From a virus, in IMG/VR virus record IMGVR_UViG_3300042691_016575, positions 1 to 59,180 of that record: a stretch of 59,180 bases of DNA. One strand, written 5' to 3'. The position numbers were made by a program, and so were the translations under genes. Below the pieces are notes generated by a model. It made no database searches. It was not told the DNA's origin and saw only the letters and a list, made by a program, of their open reading frames with translations. This document shows positions 1-7,842 of this stretch, piece after piece; within the stretch, counting starts at the first letter, position 1; each line of letters opens with the position of its first letter.

Positions 1-1
1 T

Positions 2-49
2 GAAGATTTGTCAAGAACTGTGTTGATTGAGGAAATCCCACAATTCTAA
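2..49 (+). CDS. C-terminal end of an upstream phage gene (partial)
   Basis: The reading frame starting at base 2 is open to a TAA at 47-49 and encodes the last 15 residues of a protein, ending LIEEIPQF. The start lies outside the window. The piece is too short to assign to a family. Its position directly before virion genes suggests a head protein, which is inference only. A short open frame at a window edge can also arise by chance. Confidence 0.5.
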   Translation, partial: EDLSRTVLIEEIPQF

Positions 50-270
50 TAATAACAGTAGTTACTACGCCAAGAAGAATAATAACTTATATCAAGTTGT
101 AGGCGTACCAGAGTAACTCATTTCTCTGAGAAAGATCCCCTCGTACCCACTCCCTCCTAGAGGGGATTGATCTCAAATAGAGTGTTTGATATGGAGAGTA
201 TCCAGTATCAAGTTCCTTCGATGGGACCACTCTACTAAGTAAACCAAACATTAATTAAATTAACTACATT
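50..270 (+). other. Structured non-coding region, possible RNA element or leader
   Basis: No gene fits these 220 bases. They are visibly richer in G and C than the surrounding genes and contain three consecutive inverted repeats. GTTACT (61-66) and ACGCC (67-71) pair with AGTAAC (112-117) and GGCGT (102-106). ATCCCCTC (135-142) pairs with GAGGGGAT (160-167). TAGAGTG (178-184) pairs with CACTCTA (228-234), enclosing a nested TTGATA/TATCAA pair (186-191 and 206-211). None is followed by a T-run, so these are not ordinary terminators. The block ends about 35 bases before the next start codon. It could be a structured 5' leader, an RNA-processing site or a small RNA; the sequence alone does not decide. 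Confidence 0.5.
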
Positions 271-1239
271 ATGGGCAAAGTTGGAAAAATATCTACTCTT
301 AAGAAAGAGTATACAACTTCACAATTACAGACAATGCAAAGTAATCTTGCAGCAAAAGGTATGACAAGAATTCCTGGAACAGGAGTGTTTAAATACCCTT
401 ACAAAGAATTAGATGGTCAGTATAGAACAGGACTAGATCCAAATGCTTCTTATATTAAAAGAATTTCTGATCCTACAGAAAGAGAACTTGAAGTTGAAAG
501 AGTAACAAAGCTACGTGCTAAACTAGAAGCTGCATTAGGAGATATTGACTTAGGACCAAGATCTAAATTTTGGAACTATGGACTTTCTACTTCTACAGAA
601 GATTATAATCACGTACAAGCTGTAAAACTATTAGATGGTGATAATTTCTTTGATCTTTCTATTCCTTTTCAAGAATTAGCTTTTTCATGGCTAAGAGTAC
701 ATCCAACTATTGCAAGTTCATATCAAGCTTGGGAAAGAGGTGATTTTTCTGCAGAGACACAGTTTTATGTTGTTGATGATGAAATTGAAAGTGGAATCAT
801 CTTTAAGAAAAAACAATTGATTAACAAAGCTATTGTTAAATTTGATAGTATGACTCCTGAGAAAAAACGTAAAGTTGCAAGACTTTTAGGACTTCCAGTT
901 ACAGAGGATACTAAAGAAGAAATTGTTTACAACCAAGTAGATAATATATTAAAACAATCAGAGTTTAAAACTGGTTCATTCCAAGGATTAAATCCTGTAG
1001 AAGTGTTTAATAGATTTGCTGATATGAAAGAAGCATTGCTCCATATTAAAGATTTAGTTAAACAAGCAATTACACATTCTATTTATAGAGTTAAGCCAAG
1101 TGGTAAAGTTTATGAAGGAGAATTTGAAATTGCTAAAGATGAAGAAGATTTAGTAAAATTCTTAATCGACGATGATAATCAAGATGAGTTACTTACTCTT
1201 GAAGGAAAATTAAAAACTAAAAAACTAGCTGCTGTTTAA
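271..1239 (+). CDS. Conserved phage virion (head-region) protein, function unknown
   Basis: 322 residues, soluble, charged, with no signal peptide or membrane segment. The N-terminus is Lys-rich and followed by a segment with an IPGTGV motif. The middle and C-terminal halves are mostly helical in character (for example MTPEKKRKVARLLGLP), and the end is acidic then Lys-rich. I do not recognise a catalytic motif. It resembles the uncharacterised structural proteins encoded near the capsid gene in crAss-like phages, but this is from position and overall character. The start is preceded by an A/T-rich stretch without a Shine-Dalgarno sequence, the rule in this window. A hairpin terminator overlaps its last codons, and it follows the structured region at 50-270. 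Confidence 0.6.
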   Translation: MGKVGKISTLKKEYTTSQLQTMQSNLAAKGMTRIPGTGVFKYPYKELDGQYRTGLDPNASYIKRISDPTERELEVERVTKLRAKLEAALGDIDLGPRSKFWNYGLSTSTEDYNHVQAVKLLDGDNFFDLSIPFQELAFSWLRVHPTIASSYQAWERGDFSAETQFYVVDDEIESGIIFKKKQLINKAIVKFDSMTPEKKRKVARLLGLPVTEDTKEEIVYNQVDNILKQSEFKTGSFQGLNPVEVFNRFADMKEALLHIKDLVKQAITHSIYRVKPSGKVYEGEFEIAKDEEDLVKFLIDDDNQDELLTLEGKLKTKKLAAV

Positions 1240-1252
1240 GTGGCTAGTTTTT
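1220..1252 (+). terminator. Intrinsic terminator overlapping the end of the 322-residue gene
   Basis: AAAAACTAGC (1220-1229) is the exact reverse complement of GCTAGTTTTT (1243-1252), giving a 10-bp stem with a 13-nt loop whose 3' arm ends in a T-run. The 5' arm encodes the last residues of the preceding gene, whose stop codon lies in the loop. The A-tract/T-tract layout means it could work on both strands. Read-through into the gene at 1266 seems likely because no promoter is visible in the short gap. Confidence 0.65.
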
Positions 1253-1265
1253 AAAAATATAAAAA

Positions 1266-1997
1266 ATGATTTCAGTAGATAGTTTATTATACAAAATTGA
1301 TCAAAGATTAAATAAGCTATCAACTAATGAGCATCAACAGATTCAGCTTGAAGATAAAATCTTAGCCCTTAATGAAGCTCAGATTAAGTTGATAAAGCAA
1401 AAGATTGATAACATTAGCACTGTTAGTCAAATGGGACTTGACTCATTTAAGAAACGTTATGAAGACTTACAAAGTCTTATTATAGCGTATAATGATGGAG
1501 AAATACCATTAACAATAAAGAATGAAGAACTAAATCAGTGGAGAGCTAATTTACATACTTTAGAGCCTAAATATATGTTCTATATAGACTCATATGTTTT
1601 AGCTGATAAAGGAATTTGTAAAGACAGAAAGATTTGGATTAATAGAGATTTAGCTAAACATGGTGATCTTCAGTTTATTCTAAATAATACACATTACAAA
1701 CCTTCATTTGAATATCAAGAAACATTTAACTTTCTATCCTCTGATGAGATAAGCATATTTACAGATGGTACATTTACACCAACTAAAATATGTATAAGTT
1801 ATATGAGATATCCAGTTTACATTGATAAAGAAGGATATATTAAATTTGATGGAACACCTTCTACAGATGTAGATTGTGAATTAGAAACATATCTAGAAGA
1901 TGAATTGTTAGACTTAACAGTACAAAACTTAGCTATGTTCACAGAAAATCAAAGTGCAGTACAAAATGCACAATATAGAATACAAACAAACGAATAA
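1266..1997 (+). CDS. Conserved structural protein, ring/head-completion-like (putative)
   Basis: 243 residues. The N-terminal 60 residues are strongly helical and probably a coiled coil (IDQRLNKLS, then EDKILALNEAQIKLIKQK). The middle is rich in beta-type and aromatic residues, and the C-terminal helix contains the segment DLTVQNLAMFTENQ. That layout, a soluble core with a final helix full of Gln and Asn, resembles the ring proteins encoded at 9055 and 10975 and generally the head-to-tail connector proteins of crAss-like phages. The family assignment is inference. The gene lies 26 bases after the previous stop and 23 bases before the next gene, so it is probably part of the same transcript. 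Confidence 0.5.
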   Translation: MISVDSLLYKIDQRLNKLSTNEHQQIQLEDKILALNEAQIKLIKQKIDNISTVSQMGLDSFKKRYEDLQSLIIAYNDGEIPLTIKNEELNQWRANLHTLEPKYMFYIDSYVLADKGICKDRKIWINRDLAKHGDLQFILNNTHYKPSFEYQETFNFLSSDEISIFTDGTFTPTKICISYMRYPVYIDKEGYIKFDGTPSTDVDCELETYLEDELLDLTVQNLAMFTENQSAVQNAQYRIQTNE

Positions 1998-2020
1998 TTT
2001 TAACTTAATAAATAAATAAA

Positions 2021-3190
2021 ATGGCTGATTTTTCATTAAACACGCTTTTTGTAGTTCCTGTTGGCAGTAGTATTGCTAGTACAGGTTCTACACAAAATTT
2101 GTCTGCAGGTGAAGTAGGTTTCTTCAATGCTGACTACACTGTGATTGCTCCAGGTGATCCTGCTACAGGAAACTATTTCTATGTAGCTCAAGGTAGAGTA
2201 AATACTTACTTACAAGGAACTAAACGTTCAGACAAAATTGCTGGATGTCCTACAGGATCTTCTTGCAAATCAAATGTAACTGAATTTTACAAAGTATCTG
2301 GTTGTCCAACTCCTGTAACTCAAGTAACTGATGTTGATGGATGGAATGTACATTGTGGTGATGTTGTAACATTAACACTTCGTGGACACTCTTCTTACTT
2401 AGATACATTGTATTTCAATGGATTTACACGTTCAGTAACTGTACAAGCACCTTGTTGTGATTGTGGTGGTGATCCTTGTGATACAGTAGATGTACCTGGA
2501 TTGATTGATGCTTTCATCTTGAAGCTTACACAACAAGCTCCTGGTATTAACCCAGACAACATTAGTTTAAACAACTTCTATCAATTCCAAAGAATTGGTA
2601 ATGATGCTAATGCTATTCTTCGTATTTCAGGAAAACCATTAACTATCTATGGACAACCATGTGATGTTGCTGCTTTCCCTTACGAATTTGACAGAATGTG
2701 GTTTAGAACTTTTGTATACAGTGGTCCTGCAACTACAGCTGATTTTATTGTTGCTGACAATTGTAACATTGTTGCAAATGCTGTTGTAACACAACGTTCT
2801 AACTACGCAAGAGGTACTTCTGCTGAAATTATTCAACTAGAGAAAAACTTCTATAGCTACCAAGCTGGTTACCTTAAACACTTATACAGAATGGTTGGGT
2901 ACAATGGTAACTTTGAATCTTGGGTGAGTGATGGTACTAACTACACTACTTATTATATTAAATTTAATGAGTATGATAGAGCAGCTTACCAATGGGGTGA
3001 TTACATCGAGCAAAACTCTCAAGTAATTATTGCAGTTCCTTCAAATAGTGCAGCTGAAGGAGATATTGATGAGTTACTTACAGATTTACTAGGAGATTTA
3101 ATAGATGAAGGTACAGGTTGTGTTGTAACAACTTCTACAACTACTACTATCTGGCCAACTACTTCAACAACTAGTACGTTGACTCCTTAA
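2021..3190 (+). CDS. Abundant virion structural protein (capsid, auxiliary capsid or tube candidate)
   Basis: 389 residues, mostly beta-rich, with no signal peptide. An N-terminal segment containing YFYVAQGRVNTYLQGTKRSDKI is typical of major structural proteins of Bacteroidota phages. Several paired Cys residues (CCDCGGDPC near residue 148) suggest disulfides or metal binding. Codon choice differs from its neighbours: AAC, TTC and TAC are frequent where neighbours use AAT, TTT and TAT, as expected for a very highly expressed gene. It ends in a Thr-rich tail (TTSTTTTIWPTTSTTST) with no domain after it, and a strong terminator follows at once. I cannot say whether it is the HK97-fold major capsid protein; its length and sequence do not match my memory of the typical crAss-like capsid protein of about 500 residues. 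Confidence 0.55.
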   Translation: MADFSLNTLFVVPVGSSIASTGSTQNLSAGEVGFFNADYTVIAPGDPATGNYFYVAQGRVNTYLQGTKRSDKIAGCPTGSSCKSNVTEFYKVSGCPTPVTQVTDVDGWNVHCGDVVTLTLRGHSSYLDTLYFNGFTRSVTVQAPCCDCGGDPCDTVDVPGLIDAFILKLTQQAPGINPDNISLNNFYQFQRIGNDANAILRISGKPLTIYGQPCDVAAFPYEFDRMWFRTFVYSGPATTADFIVADNCNIVANAVVTQRSNYARGTSAEIIQLEKNFYSYQAGYLKHLYRMVGYNGNFESWVSDGTNYTTYYIKFNEYDRAAYQWGDYIEQNSQVIIAVPSNSAAEGDIDELLTDLLGDLIDEGTGCVVTTSTTTTIWPTTSTTSTLTP

Positions 3191-3214
3191 GAACTTTTTT
3201 TTAATAAATAATCT

Positions 3215-3259
3215 ATACCAGAGGAGAGGATATTCCACATTCCTCTGGTATTTTTTTTT
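3215..3259 (+). terminator. Strong intrinsic terminator
   Basis: ATACCAGAGGA (3215-3225) is exactly complementary to TCCTCTGGTAT (3241-3251), an 11-bp stem with a 15-nt loop, followed by a T-run to 3259. It closes the transcript carrying the abundant structural gene and separates it from the receptor-binding gene block. Confidence 0.9.
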
Positions 3260-3267
3260 AAATTTAT

Positions 3268-3834
3268 ATGGACGAATTAATATTAAATATAACAATTGTT
3301 CCTACCTTTGATGTACTTAGTCTATCTATATTAGATATATCTGATTATCCCTTACCAGGCCCTGGGCCAAGACCAGTGTATACATTAGAAATAACAATTC
3401 CAGGATTTGGTGTGGTTATTGTTCCTTTTGATAGGTCATCTTTAAATGTATACTTTTCAGATACACTAGAAATAACAGAAACTGGAGTACAACAACCTCT
3501 TCCTGATGGTATATATTATTTTAGATACAGTGTAAATACAGAAGAAGCTCCTCCAGCAGAAAAAACTATAATGCGTGTTGATAGACTTCAAGCAAGATTT
3601 GATGAAGCATTTATGCAACTTGATATGATGGAGTGTGATCAGGCTATTAAAACACAAAGTAAAGTTGATTTATCAACAATATATTTCTTTATTCAAGGAT
3701 CAATAGCAGCAGCTAATAACTGTGATCCAGTTACAGCTAATAAACTATACAACAAAGCTTCCAAAATGCTTGATACTTTTATCAATAATAATTGTGGATG
3801 CTCAGGGAATAATTATTTAATTAACTTTCAATAA
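3268..3834 (+). CDS. Virion protein of unknown function with beta N-terminus and helical C-terminus
   Basis: 188 residues. Residues 1-100 look like an immunoglobulin-like or other beta-sandwich domain (alternating hydrophobic strands, a PLPGPGPRP loop, then DGIYYFRYSV). Residues 110-180 are helical with a Cys-rich end (NNNCGCSGNN). I recognise this as a type of protein common beside tail-fibre genes of Bacteroidota phages but know no function for it. It starts 8 bases after the terminator T-run, so a promoter inside or upstream of the terminator is needed or transcription must read through. The Cys-rich ending continues into the next two genes, which also carry N-terminal Cys motifs. Confidence 0.55.
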   Translation: MDELILNITIVPTFDVLSLSILDISDYPLPGPGPRPVYTLEITIPGFGVVIVPFDRSSLNVYFSDTLEITETGVQQPLPDGIYYFRYSVNTEEAPPAEKTIMRVDRLQARFDEAFMQLDMMECDQAIKTQSKVDLSTIYFFIQGSIAAANNCDPVTANKLYNKASKMLDTFINNNCGCSGNNYLINFQ

Positions 3835-3842
3835 TAAATATT

Positions 3843-3968
3843 ATGGCAGCTTGCAGTAAATGTGGGACACAAGTAGGGTGTGGGTGTCAACTAAGACAAG
3901 GACTTTGTGGTGCTTGTTATTCTTTAGTACATAAAATAAAAACTTTTTGTTTAAATGTTATATCCTAA
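3843..3968 (+). CDS. 41-residue Cys-rich protein, probable zinc-binding
   Basis: A short frame, MAACSKCGTQVGCGCQLRQG followed by LCGACY, contains CxxC, CxC and CxxC motifs in 41 residues, the pattern of a small zinc ribbon or treble-clef fragment. The start context AATATTATG matches that of neighbouring genes, and the frame overlaps the start of the next gene by 14 bases, which suggests coupled translation. I know no function. It lies between two virion genes with Cys-rich ends and may be part of the same assembly. Confidence 0.6.
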   Translation: MAACSKCGTQVGCGCQLRQGLCGACYSLVHKIKTFCLNVIS

Positions 3969-5331
3969 ACAAACCAATTGTTCAGAAAATGGAAATATTA
4001 ATTCATTAATATCTTCTATCGAGTGTAGACTTTCTAAATTAGCAAACAGTATGTATAATAACATAGTGTTTATGCTAAACAAAACTATTTCTAGTACAGC
4101 AATATTTGATTTAATGCAATACAAAAGAATCTTGTATTATAAACAAATTAACCCTGATTATGTAGATTGTTATTCTGTTAACGAAATTGCTTCTCAAGTT
4201 AAAAAACTAACAGCAAATTGCACAGGTAATTGTAATGATAGCAATATTTTTCCAGCTCCCCCAATAAGAACTACAACAACAACTACTTCAACTAGTACTT
4301 CTACAACTACATCTACTAGTACTAGTACTACAACCAGTACTACCACTGTACCACCTACTACCACTACAACCACTACTATAATTAGTTATCTTTATAGAAT
4401 AGAACAGCTTGTTTGTGATACTTGTGAAACTAGTGGATCATATATAAGAGGAAATGTAGGACCTTTAAATGTGGGACAATTTTATTATGATGATTTTTCT
4501 GGATTTGTTTTTCAAATATTAGAATTTATGGGTACATCAAATAGCCCATCTTCTTTTGATATAAATACATCTACAGAACAATCAACTTGTGAGGCAGTAT
4601 TGTGTGTGCCAACCACTACCACAACTACCACTGTTCCTCCAACTACTACAACTACTAGTTCTAGTACAACTACTACTACAACAATAGCCCCTACTACAAC
4701 TACAACTAGTTCTACCTCTACTACAACTTCAAGTACTACTACTACTACTACAACTGCTTGTTGTCAGTTGGCAGATGTTACTATTGATACACAAATACTT
4801 ACAGCTTGTAATCTTAATGTATCTACATATAATAATGGAGACCCTATTCCAGAGGTTACAGATCCTACTGCTTGGGCAACCCTAACCACAGGAGCTTGGT
4901 GTTATTACGAAAACAATACAGCTAATGGTTGTGTATATGGTAAGTTATACAATTGGTATGCATTAAGAGATCCTCGTGGATTAGTACCAGCTGGTTATCA
5001 TATTCCAACACGTCTAGAATATAATACTTTAGTAACTGCTTTAGGAGGTAGTCTTGTTGCTGGAGGACCATTAAAAGAAACAGGATTTGATCATTGGGTG
5101 TCACCAAATACAGGAGCTACAAACTCTACATCATTTACTGGACTTCCAGGGGGAGCACGTTCTGCTTCTGGATCATTTAGTACTGTTGGATTTTATGGGT
5201 ATTTTTGGACAAATACACAATCTAGTAGTACAAATGCATGGTATCGTATATTAAGCTATACCACTGCTGATTTTTCTGAAAGCACTGTAAACAAAAATTC
5301 AGGACTTTCAATAAGAATAATAAAAGATTAA
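3955..5331 (+). CDS. Modular tail/receptor-binding protein: anchor, Thr-linkers, Cys domain, FISUMP domain
   Basis: 458 residues. Residues 1-105 form a helical anchor with a few Cys (CTGNCN). A Thr/Ser-rich linker covers residues 106-141. A domain of about 75 residues with CDTC, EFMG and CEAVLC elements covers 143-217. A second Thr-rich linker covers 220-267. From residue 268 to the end lies a FISUMP (Fibrobacter succinogenes major paralogous) domain, recognised by TQILTACNLNV, WCYYEN, YGKLYNWYA, DPRGLVPAGYHIPT and the final SIRIIKD. FISUMP domains are thought to have a C-type-lectin-like fold and act at the cell surface, so a glycan or receptor-binding role is likely but inferred. Copies of both domains recur in the genes at 6509, 11948 and 51824. 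Confidence 0.8.
   Translation: MLYPKQTNCSENGNINSLISSIECRLSKLANSMYNNIVFMLNKTISSTAIFDLMQYKRILYYKQINPDYVDCYSVNEIASQVKKLTANCTGNCNDSNIFPAPPIRTTTTTTSTSTSTTTSTSTSTTTSTTTVPPTTTTTTTIISYLYRIEQLVCDTCETSGSYIRGNVGPLNVGQFYYDDFSGFVFQILEFMGTSNSPSSFDINTSTEQSTCEAVLCVPTTTTTTTVPPTTTTTSSSTTTTTTIAPTTTTTSSTSTTTSSTTTTTTTACCQLADVTIDTQILTACNLNVSTYNNGDPIPEVTDPTAWATLTTGAWCYYENNTANGCVYGKLYNWYALRDPRGLVPAGYHIPTRLEYNTLVTALGGSLVAGGPLKETGFDHWVSPNTGATNSTSFTGLPGGARSASGSFSTVGFYGYFWTNTQSSSTNAWYRILSYTTADFSESTVNKNSGLSIRIIKD
4270..4755 (+). repeat. Two Thr-rich linker tracts (degenerate ACN repeats) flanking a Cys domain
   Basis: Bases 4270-4377 and 4612-4755 are almost entirely ACA, ACT and ACC codons with some AGT and TCT (Ser) and CCT (Pro). 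ACC is common here although rare in the surrounding AT-rich genes. The mixture of synonymous codons keeps the protein repetitive but avoids long perfect DNA repeats. Similar tracts occur at 6575-6670, 16313-16363, 16604-16624, about 17440-17497, 18664-18732, 51932-51988 and 55216-55299. Confidence 0.9.
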
Positions 5332-5352
5332 TAAAAATAAAATATAAATATT

Positions 5353-6507
5353 ATGTCTTGTTCAAATTGTTTTAATGGATGTACAGAAATTACATCAGAT
5401 AAATGTGTTAAATACACAGGAGCAGATATTCCTGCATTAGGAATTCAAAATGGTGATACGCTACAGTTTGTAGAGCAAGCTTTAGCACAGTTTTTAATAA
5501 GTGCATTAGATGGATCTGGAATTAAACCTATTGTAGATTTACAGGGAGTTTGTTCTATAGTAGCAAATAATATTCCTGTATGCGTAGGATGCTCAGGCCC
5601 AACATTAAATGATTTATTACAGGCTCTTATAGATTCTGCTTGTGATCTCCAAGATTTAATTAATGATGTTTCAGATAGAGTTGATGCTTTAGAACAGTCT
5701 TACGATGAAGGATGTTTAACAGTAGTAAGAACATCTCTTTCTAATACACATAATGTTCTTCAAGCAGTAATAGATCAGCTGTGTGCATTGCAACTAGACT
5801 TTGATGCTTTAGTATTATCATTACCAGACACTTATGTAGCTTTAAATGGTCCTGGGGGTATACAAGATATTATAACTCAAGCTTTAGAAGATGAGGGTCT
5901 TATAGGTGGGACAACAACAAAGCAATACACTAAAATGATTCCCTATGTAGCTTATCCTTGGTTTGCACCATCTTCTTATTTTGCAGGAAAATTTGATATA
6001 AATGGTGCAGGATTAACAGGAGGAGAATTTGAAAATGTTTATTTATGTAATGGGGTTGCCCCAGGAGTTCCTGATTTAAGAGGAAGAGTGTTAGCAGGTG
6101 TTACAACAGGAATGGGGGGAGGAGCTATGGATGTAGCTGTGGATCCAAATACTAATGGTAATCCAAACTATTTTGCAACACCTTCTTTTACCAAGACTGG
6201 AGTAAATTTTGTAACGCTTGGAATAAATGAAATTCCTTCACATAATCATCCTACAAGTAGTATATCTATAACAGATCCTGGACATACACATACAGTTACA
6301 GGATCAAATGATTCAGATGGTGATCCTGGAAGCTTATTTATCACTGCAGCTGTAGAGCCTAATGGTAACAGAACAGTTGGTACTCAAATTCCTAATATTA
6401 CAGGAATTACTGCAACATTAACTATAGCACCAGAAGGACAAAATGGTGCGCATACTAACACACAACCAACAATTGGTTGTTATTACATAATGTATATACC
6501 AGCATAA
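5353..6507 (+). CDS. Tail fibre protein with phage tail-collar C-terminal domain
   Basis: 384 residues. The N-terminus is Cys-rich (MSCSNCFNGC). Residues 30-190 form helical heptad-like segments (DLQDLINDVSDRVDALEQS) that should make a trimeric coiled coil. The C-terminal half is a tail-collar (microcystin-dependent type) domain: DLRGRVLAG from residue 241, HNHP at 297-300, GHTHT, and the ending NTQPTIGCYYIMYIPA, which is the classic NxQPxxxxxYIM signature. Tail-collar domains lie at fibre tips or collars of tailed phages. The gene fits the receptor-binding block around it, with the next gene starting two bases after its stop. Confidence 0.85.
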   Translation: MSCSNCFNGCTEITSDKCVKYTGADIPALGIQNGDTLQFVEQALAQFLISALDGSGIKPIVDLQGVCSIVANNIPVCVGCSGPTLNDLLQALIDSACDLQDLINDVSDRVDALEQSYDEGCLTVVRTSLSNTHNVLQAVIDQLCALQLDFDALVLSLPDTYVALNGPGGIQDIITQALEDEGLIGGTTTKQYTKMIPYVAYPWFAPSSYFAGKFDINGAGLTGGEFENVYLCNGVAPGVPDLRGRVLAGVTTGMGGGAMDVAVDPNTNGNPNYFATPSFTKTGVNFVTLGINEIPSHNHPTSSISITDPGHTHTVTGSNDSDGDPGSLFITAAVEPNGNRTVGTQIPNITGITATLTIAPEGQNGAHTNTQPTIGCYYIMYIPA

Positions 6508-6508
6508 T

Positions 6509-7111
6509 ATGTTTACAGGGTTTATAAAGTGTGATTGTAATGGGGTGTGTATAGAAGTTAATCCTTTTATATGCACAACAACTACATCTACATCTACTAG
6601 TAGCACTACAACTACTAGCACCAGTACATCAACAACATCTACAAGCAGCACTACAACCACTACAACCACTGCAGCTTGTAATAGATGGCAATATTCTTAT
6701 GATGTTTTAACTTGTGAACTTTGTGAATTTGTAGAAAGTAATTCTTTATATAACTCAAACCCTTTAACTTTATTTAATTTTTATCAATATGGAGAATTTG
6801 TAATATCTCCTTATGAATATTTAGGTTGTGATGTAGGAGAAAGTGATACATCTATTCCTGATACAGGATTTACAACTTGTGAAGAAATTATATGCACAAC
6901 TACCACAACTACTACACCAAGACCAGTAATTTGTAAAATATATGGATTACAAGCATTAACAATGGATGGAGGAAGTTGGAGTGCAATAACTTGTTTAGGA
7001 GACCCAGTGGGAGGTTTATTAATACTAGGAGTTACAAATTACACACCTTGTATAGACATTGGTACATTTATAATGGTAAATGGGGAAATAAAAGAAGAAA
7101 TTAATTGCTAA
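6509..7111 (+). CDS. Thr-linker display protein with Cys domain
   Basis: 200 residues. A short head with CDCNGVC and CTT elements is followed by a Thr/Ser linker (residues 23-54). A domain of about 75 residues (about 55-130) has CELCEF, EYLGC and CEEIIC, matching the Cys domains of the proteins at 3955 and 11948. A second short Thr tract follows, then a final domain of about 55 residues ending NGEIKEEINC. The last motif resembles the ends of the domains at 7124 (GGMIISISNC) and 17191 (NGVVTEVTNC). No signal peptide is present, so it is probably incorporated into the virion. A binding role is inferred from the architecture. Confidence 0.65.
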   Translation: MFTGFIKCDCNGVCIEVNPFICTTTTSTSTSSTTTTSTSTSTTSTSSTTTTTTTAACNRWQYSYDVLTCELCEFVESNSLYNSNPLTLFNFYQYGEFVISPYEYLGCDVGESDTSIPDTGFTTCEEIICTTTTTTTPRPVICKIYGLQALTMDGGSWSAITCLGDPVGGLLILGVTNYTPCIDIGTFIMVNGEIKEEINC

Positions 7112-7123
7112 ACCAAAAATAAA

Positions 7124-7699
7124 ATGACAGTATTTATAACATTAACAACAGCAGGAGCAGATAGTGGTCCTTTTAATTTATATTCAGATTTAGATGGGTT
7201 TGTAACTCCATTTGAGGTAGGTGTCTCTAAAATGGATTTAGAGTCTGGGTACTCCTCTATATTAGTTCCAGATTTCACATCAGTGGTTAGAGTAAAATCA
7301 ACAGCACAATATTGCATTAACTATGTTGATATAACACTAACTGAACCACCTTGTGAAAGACCTGGAGGACTAATTAATAAATCTTTTAACTGGAAATATA
7401 CTCCATCAGGGGGTCCTGAGTTTATATTTACAGATTCTTTTGTTAATGCTTGTATAGCTTCTAATGAATTTGATACTAATATTCCATCAGGTACTATGCA
7501 AGGAAAAGCAGGACAAGTAGCTTCATTTACATTAGGAGAAACTGTTTACTTAGGAATATTTACAACAGATTGCACATTATTAGAAGATGGTTTTTATATA
7601 ACAGATTTAGGCACAAATGAAATAACAGAAATTGTTGGAGGAATGATTATAAGTATAAGTAATTGTCCTGCCACAACTACAACTACTACTACAATATAA
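7124..7699 (+). CDS. Two-domain display protein with terminal Thr tract
   Basis: 191 residues. Residues 1-70 (TLTTAGADSGPFNLYSD, then GVSKMDLESGY) are a small beta domain also found at the N-terminus of the protein at 18743 (KLTKAGSTVGPFTLSTE, GVSKKSLIQG). Residues 80-180 form a second domain ending TDCTLLEDGFYITDLGTN and SISNC, related to the last domains of the proteins at 6509 and 17191. The protein stops in a Thr tract (TTTTTTTI) with nothing after it. Tandem hairpins and a terminator follow, so it is the last gene of this block. Confidence 0.65.
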   Translation: MTVFITLTTAGADSGPFNLYSDLDGFVTPFEVGVSKMDLESGYSSILVPDFTSVVRVKSTAQYCINYVDITLTEPPCERPGGLINKSFNWKYTPSGGPEFIFTDSFVNACIASNEFDTNIPSGTMQGKAGQVASFTLGETVYLGIFTTDCTLLEDGFYITDLGTNEITEIVGGMIISISNCPATTTTTTTI

Positions 7700-7764
7700 A
7701 ACTCTAAAGTTTGTTGGTTTTCTTTGAGTTTACTCTCAGGTAATTTATTATCTGAGAGTTTTTT
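7699..7764 (+). terminator. Tandem hairpins ending in an intrinsic terminator
   Basis: A first hairpin pairs AAACTC-T-AAAG (7699-7709, one bulged base) with CTTTGAGTTT (7722-7731). Immediately after it, ACTCTCAG (7732-7739) pairs with CTGAGAGT (7752-7759), followed by a T-run to 7764. The second is a good Rho-independent terminator. The arms are partly interchangeable (AAACTCT at 7699-7705 could pair with AGAGTTT at 7755-7761), so alternative folding is possible. Confidence 0.85.
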
Positions 7765-7778
7765 ATTATTTAGTAATA

Positions 7779-7786
7779 TATATTTG
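7779..7786 (+). promoter_or_regulatory. Candidate Bacteroidota-type -7 element for the metallophosphoesterase gene
   Basis: TATATTTG matches the Bacteroidota -7 consensus TAnnTTTG, 56 bases before the start codon at 7843 and just after a terminator, where a promoter is needed. No TTG is visible at the usual 17-23 base spacing upstream, so support is partial. Confidence 0.45.
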
Positions 7787-7842
7787 CGTATTCAAATTAT
7801 TTTTTTATACCTTTACGTTATTTTAATTAATACAAATTTCTT

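Noticed and set aside
4270-4755. Repeats resembling a CRISPR array or simple microsatellite
   Set aside because: The units are in-frame Thr and Ser codons of one open frame, vary in sequence and have no spacers.
6418-6669. Minus-strand frames rich in Val (MVVVVVV type), also at 18444-18728 and 55101-55289
   Set aside because: They are the reverse complements of the ACN-rich Thr linkers on the plus strand. No promoter, start context or domain supports them.
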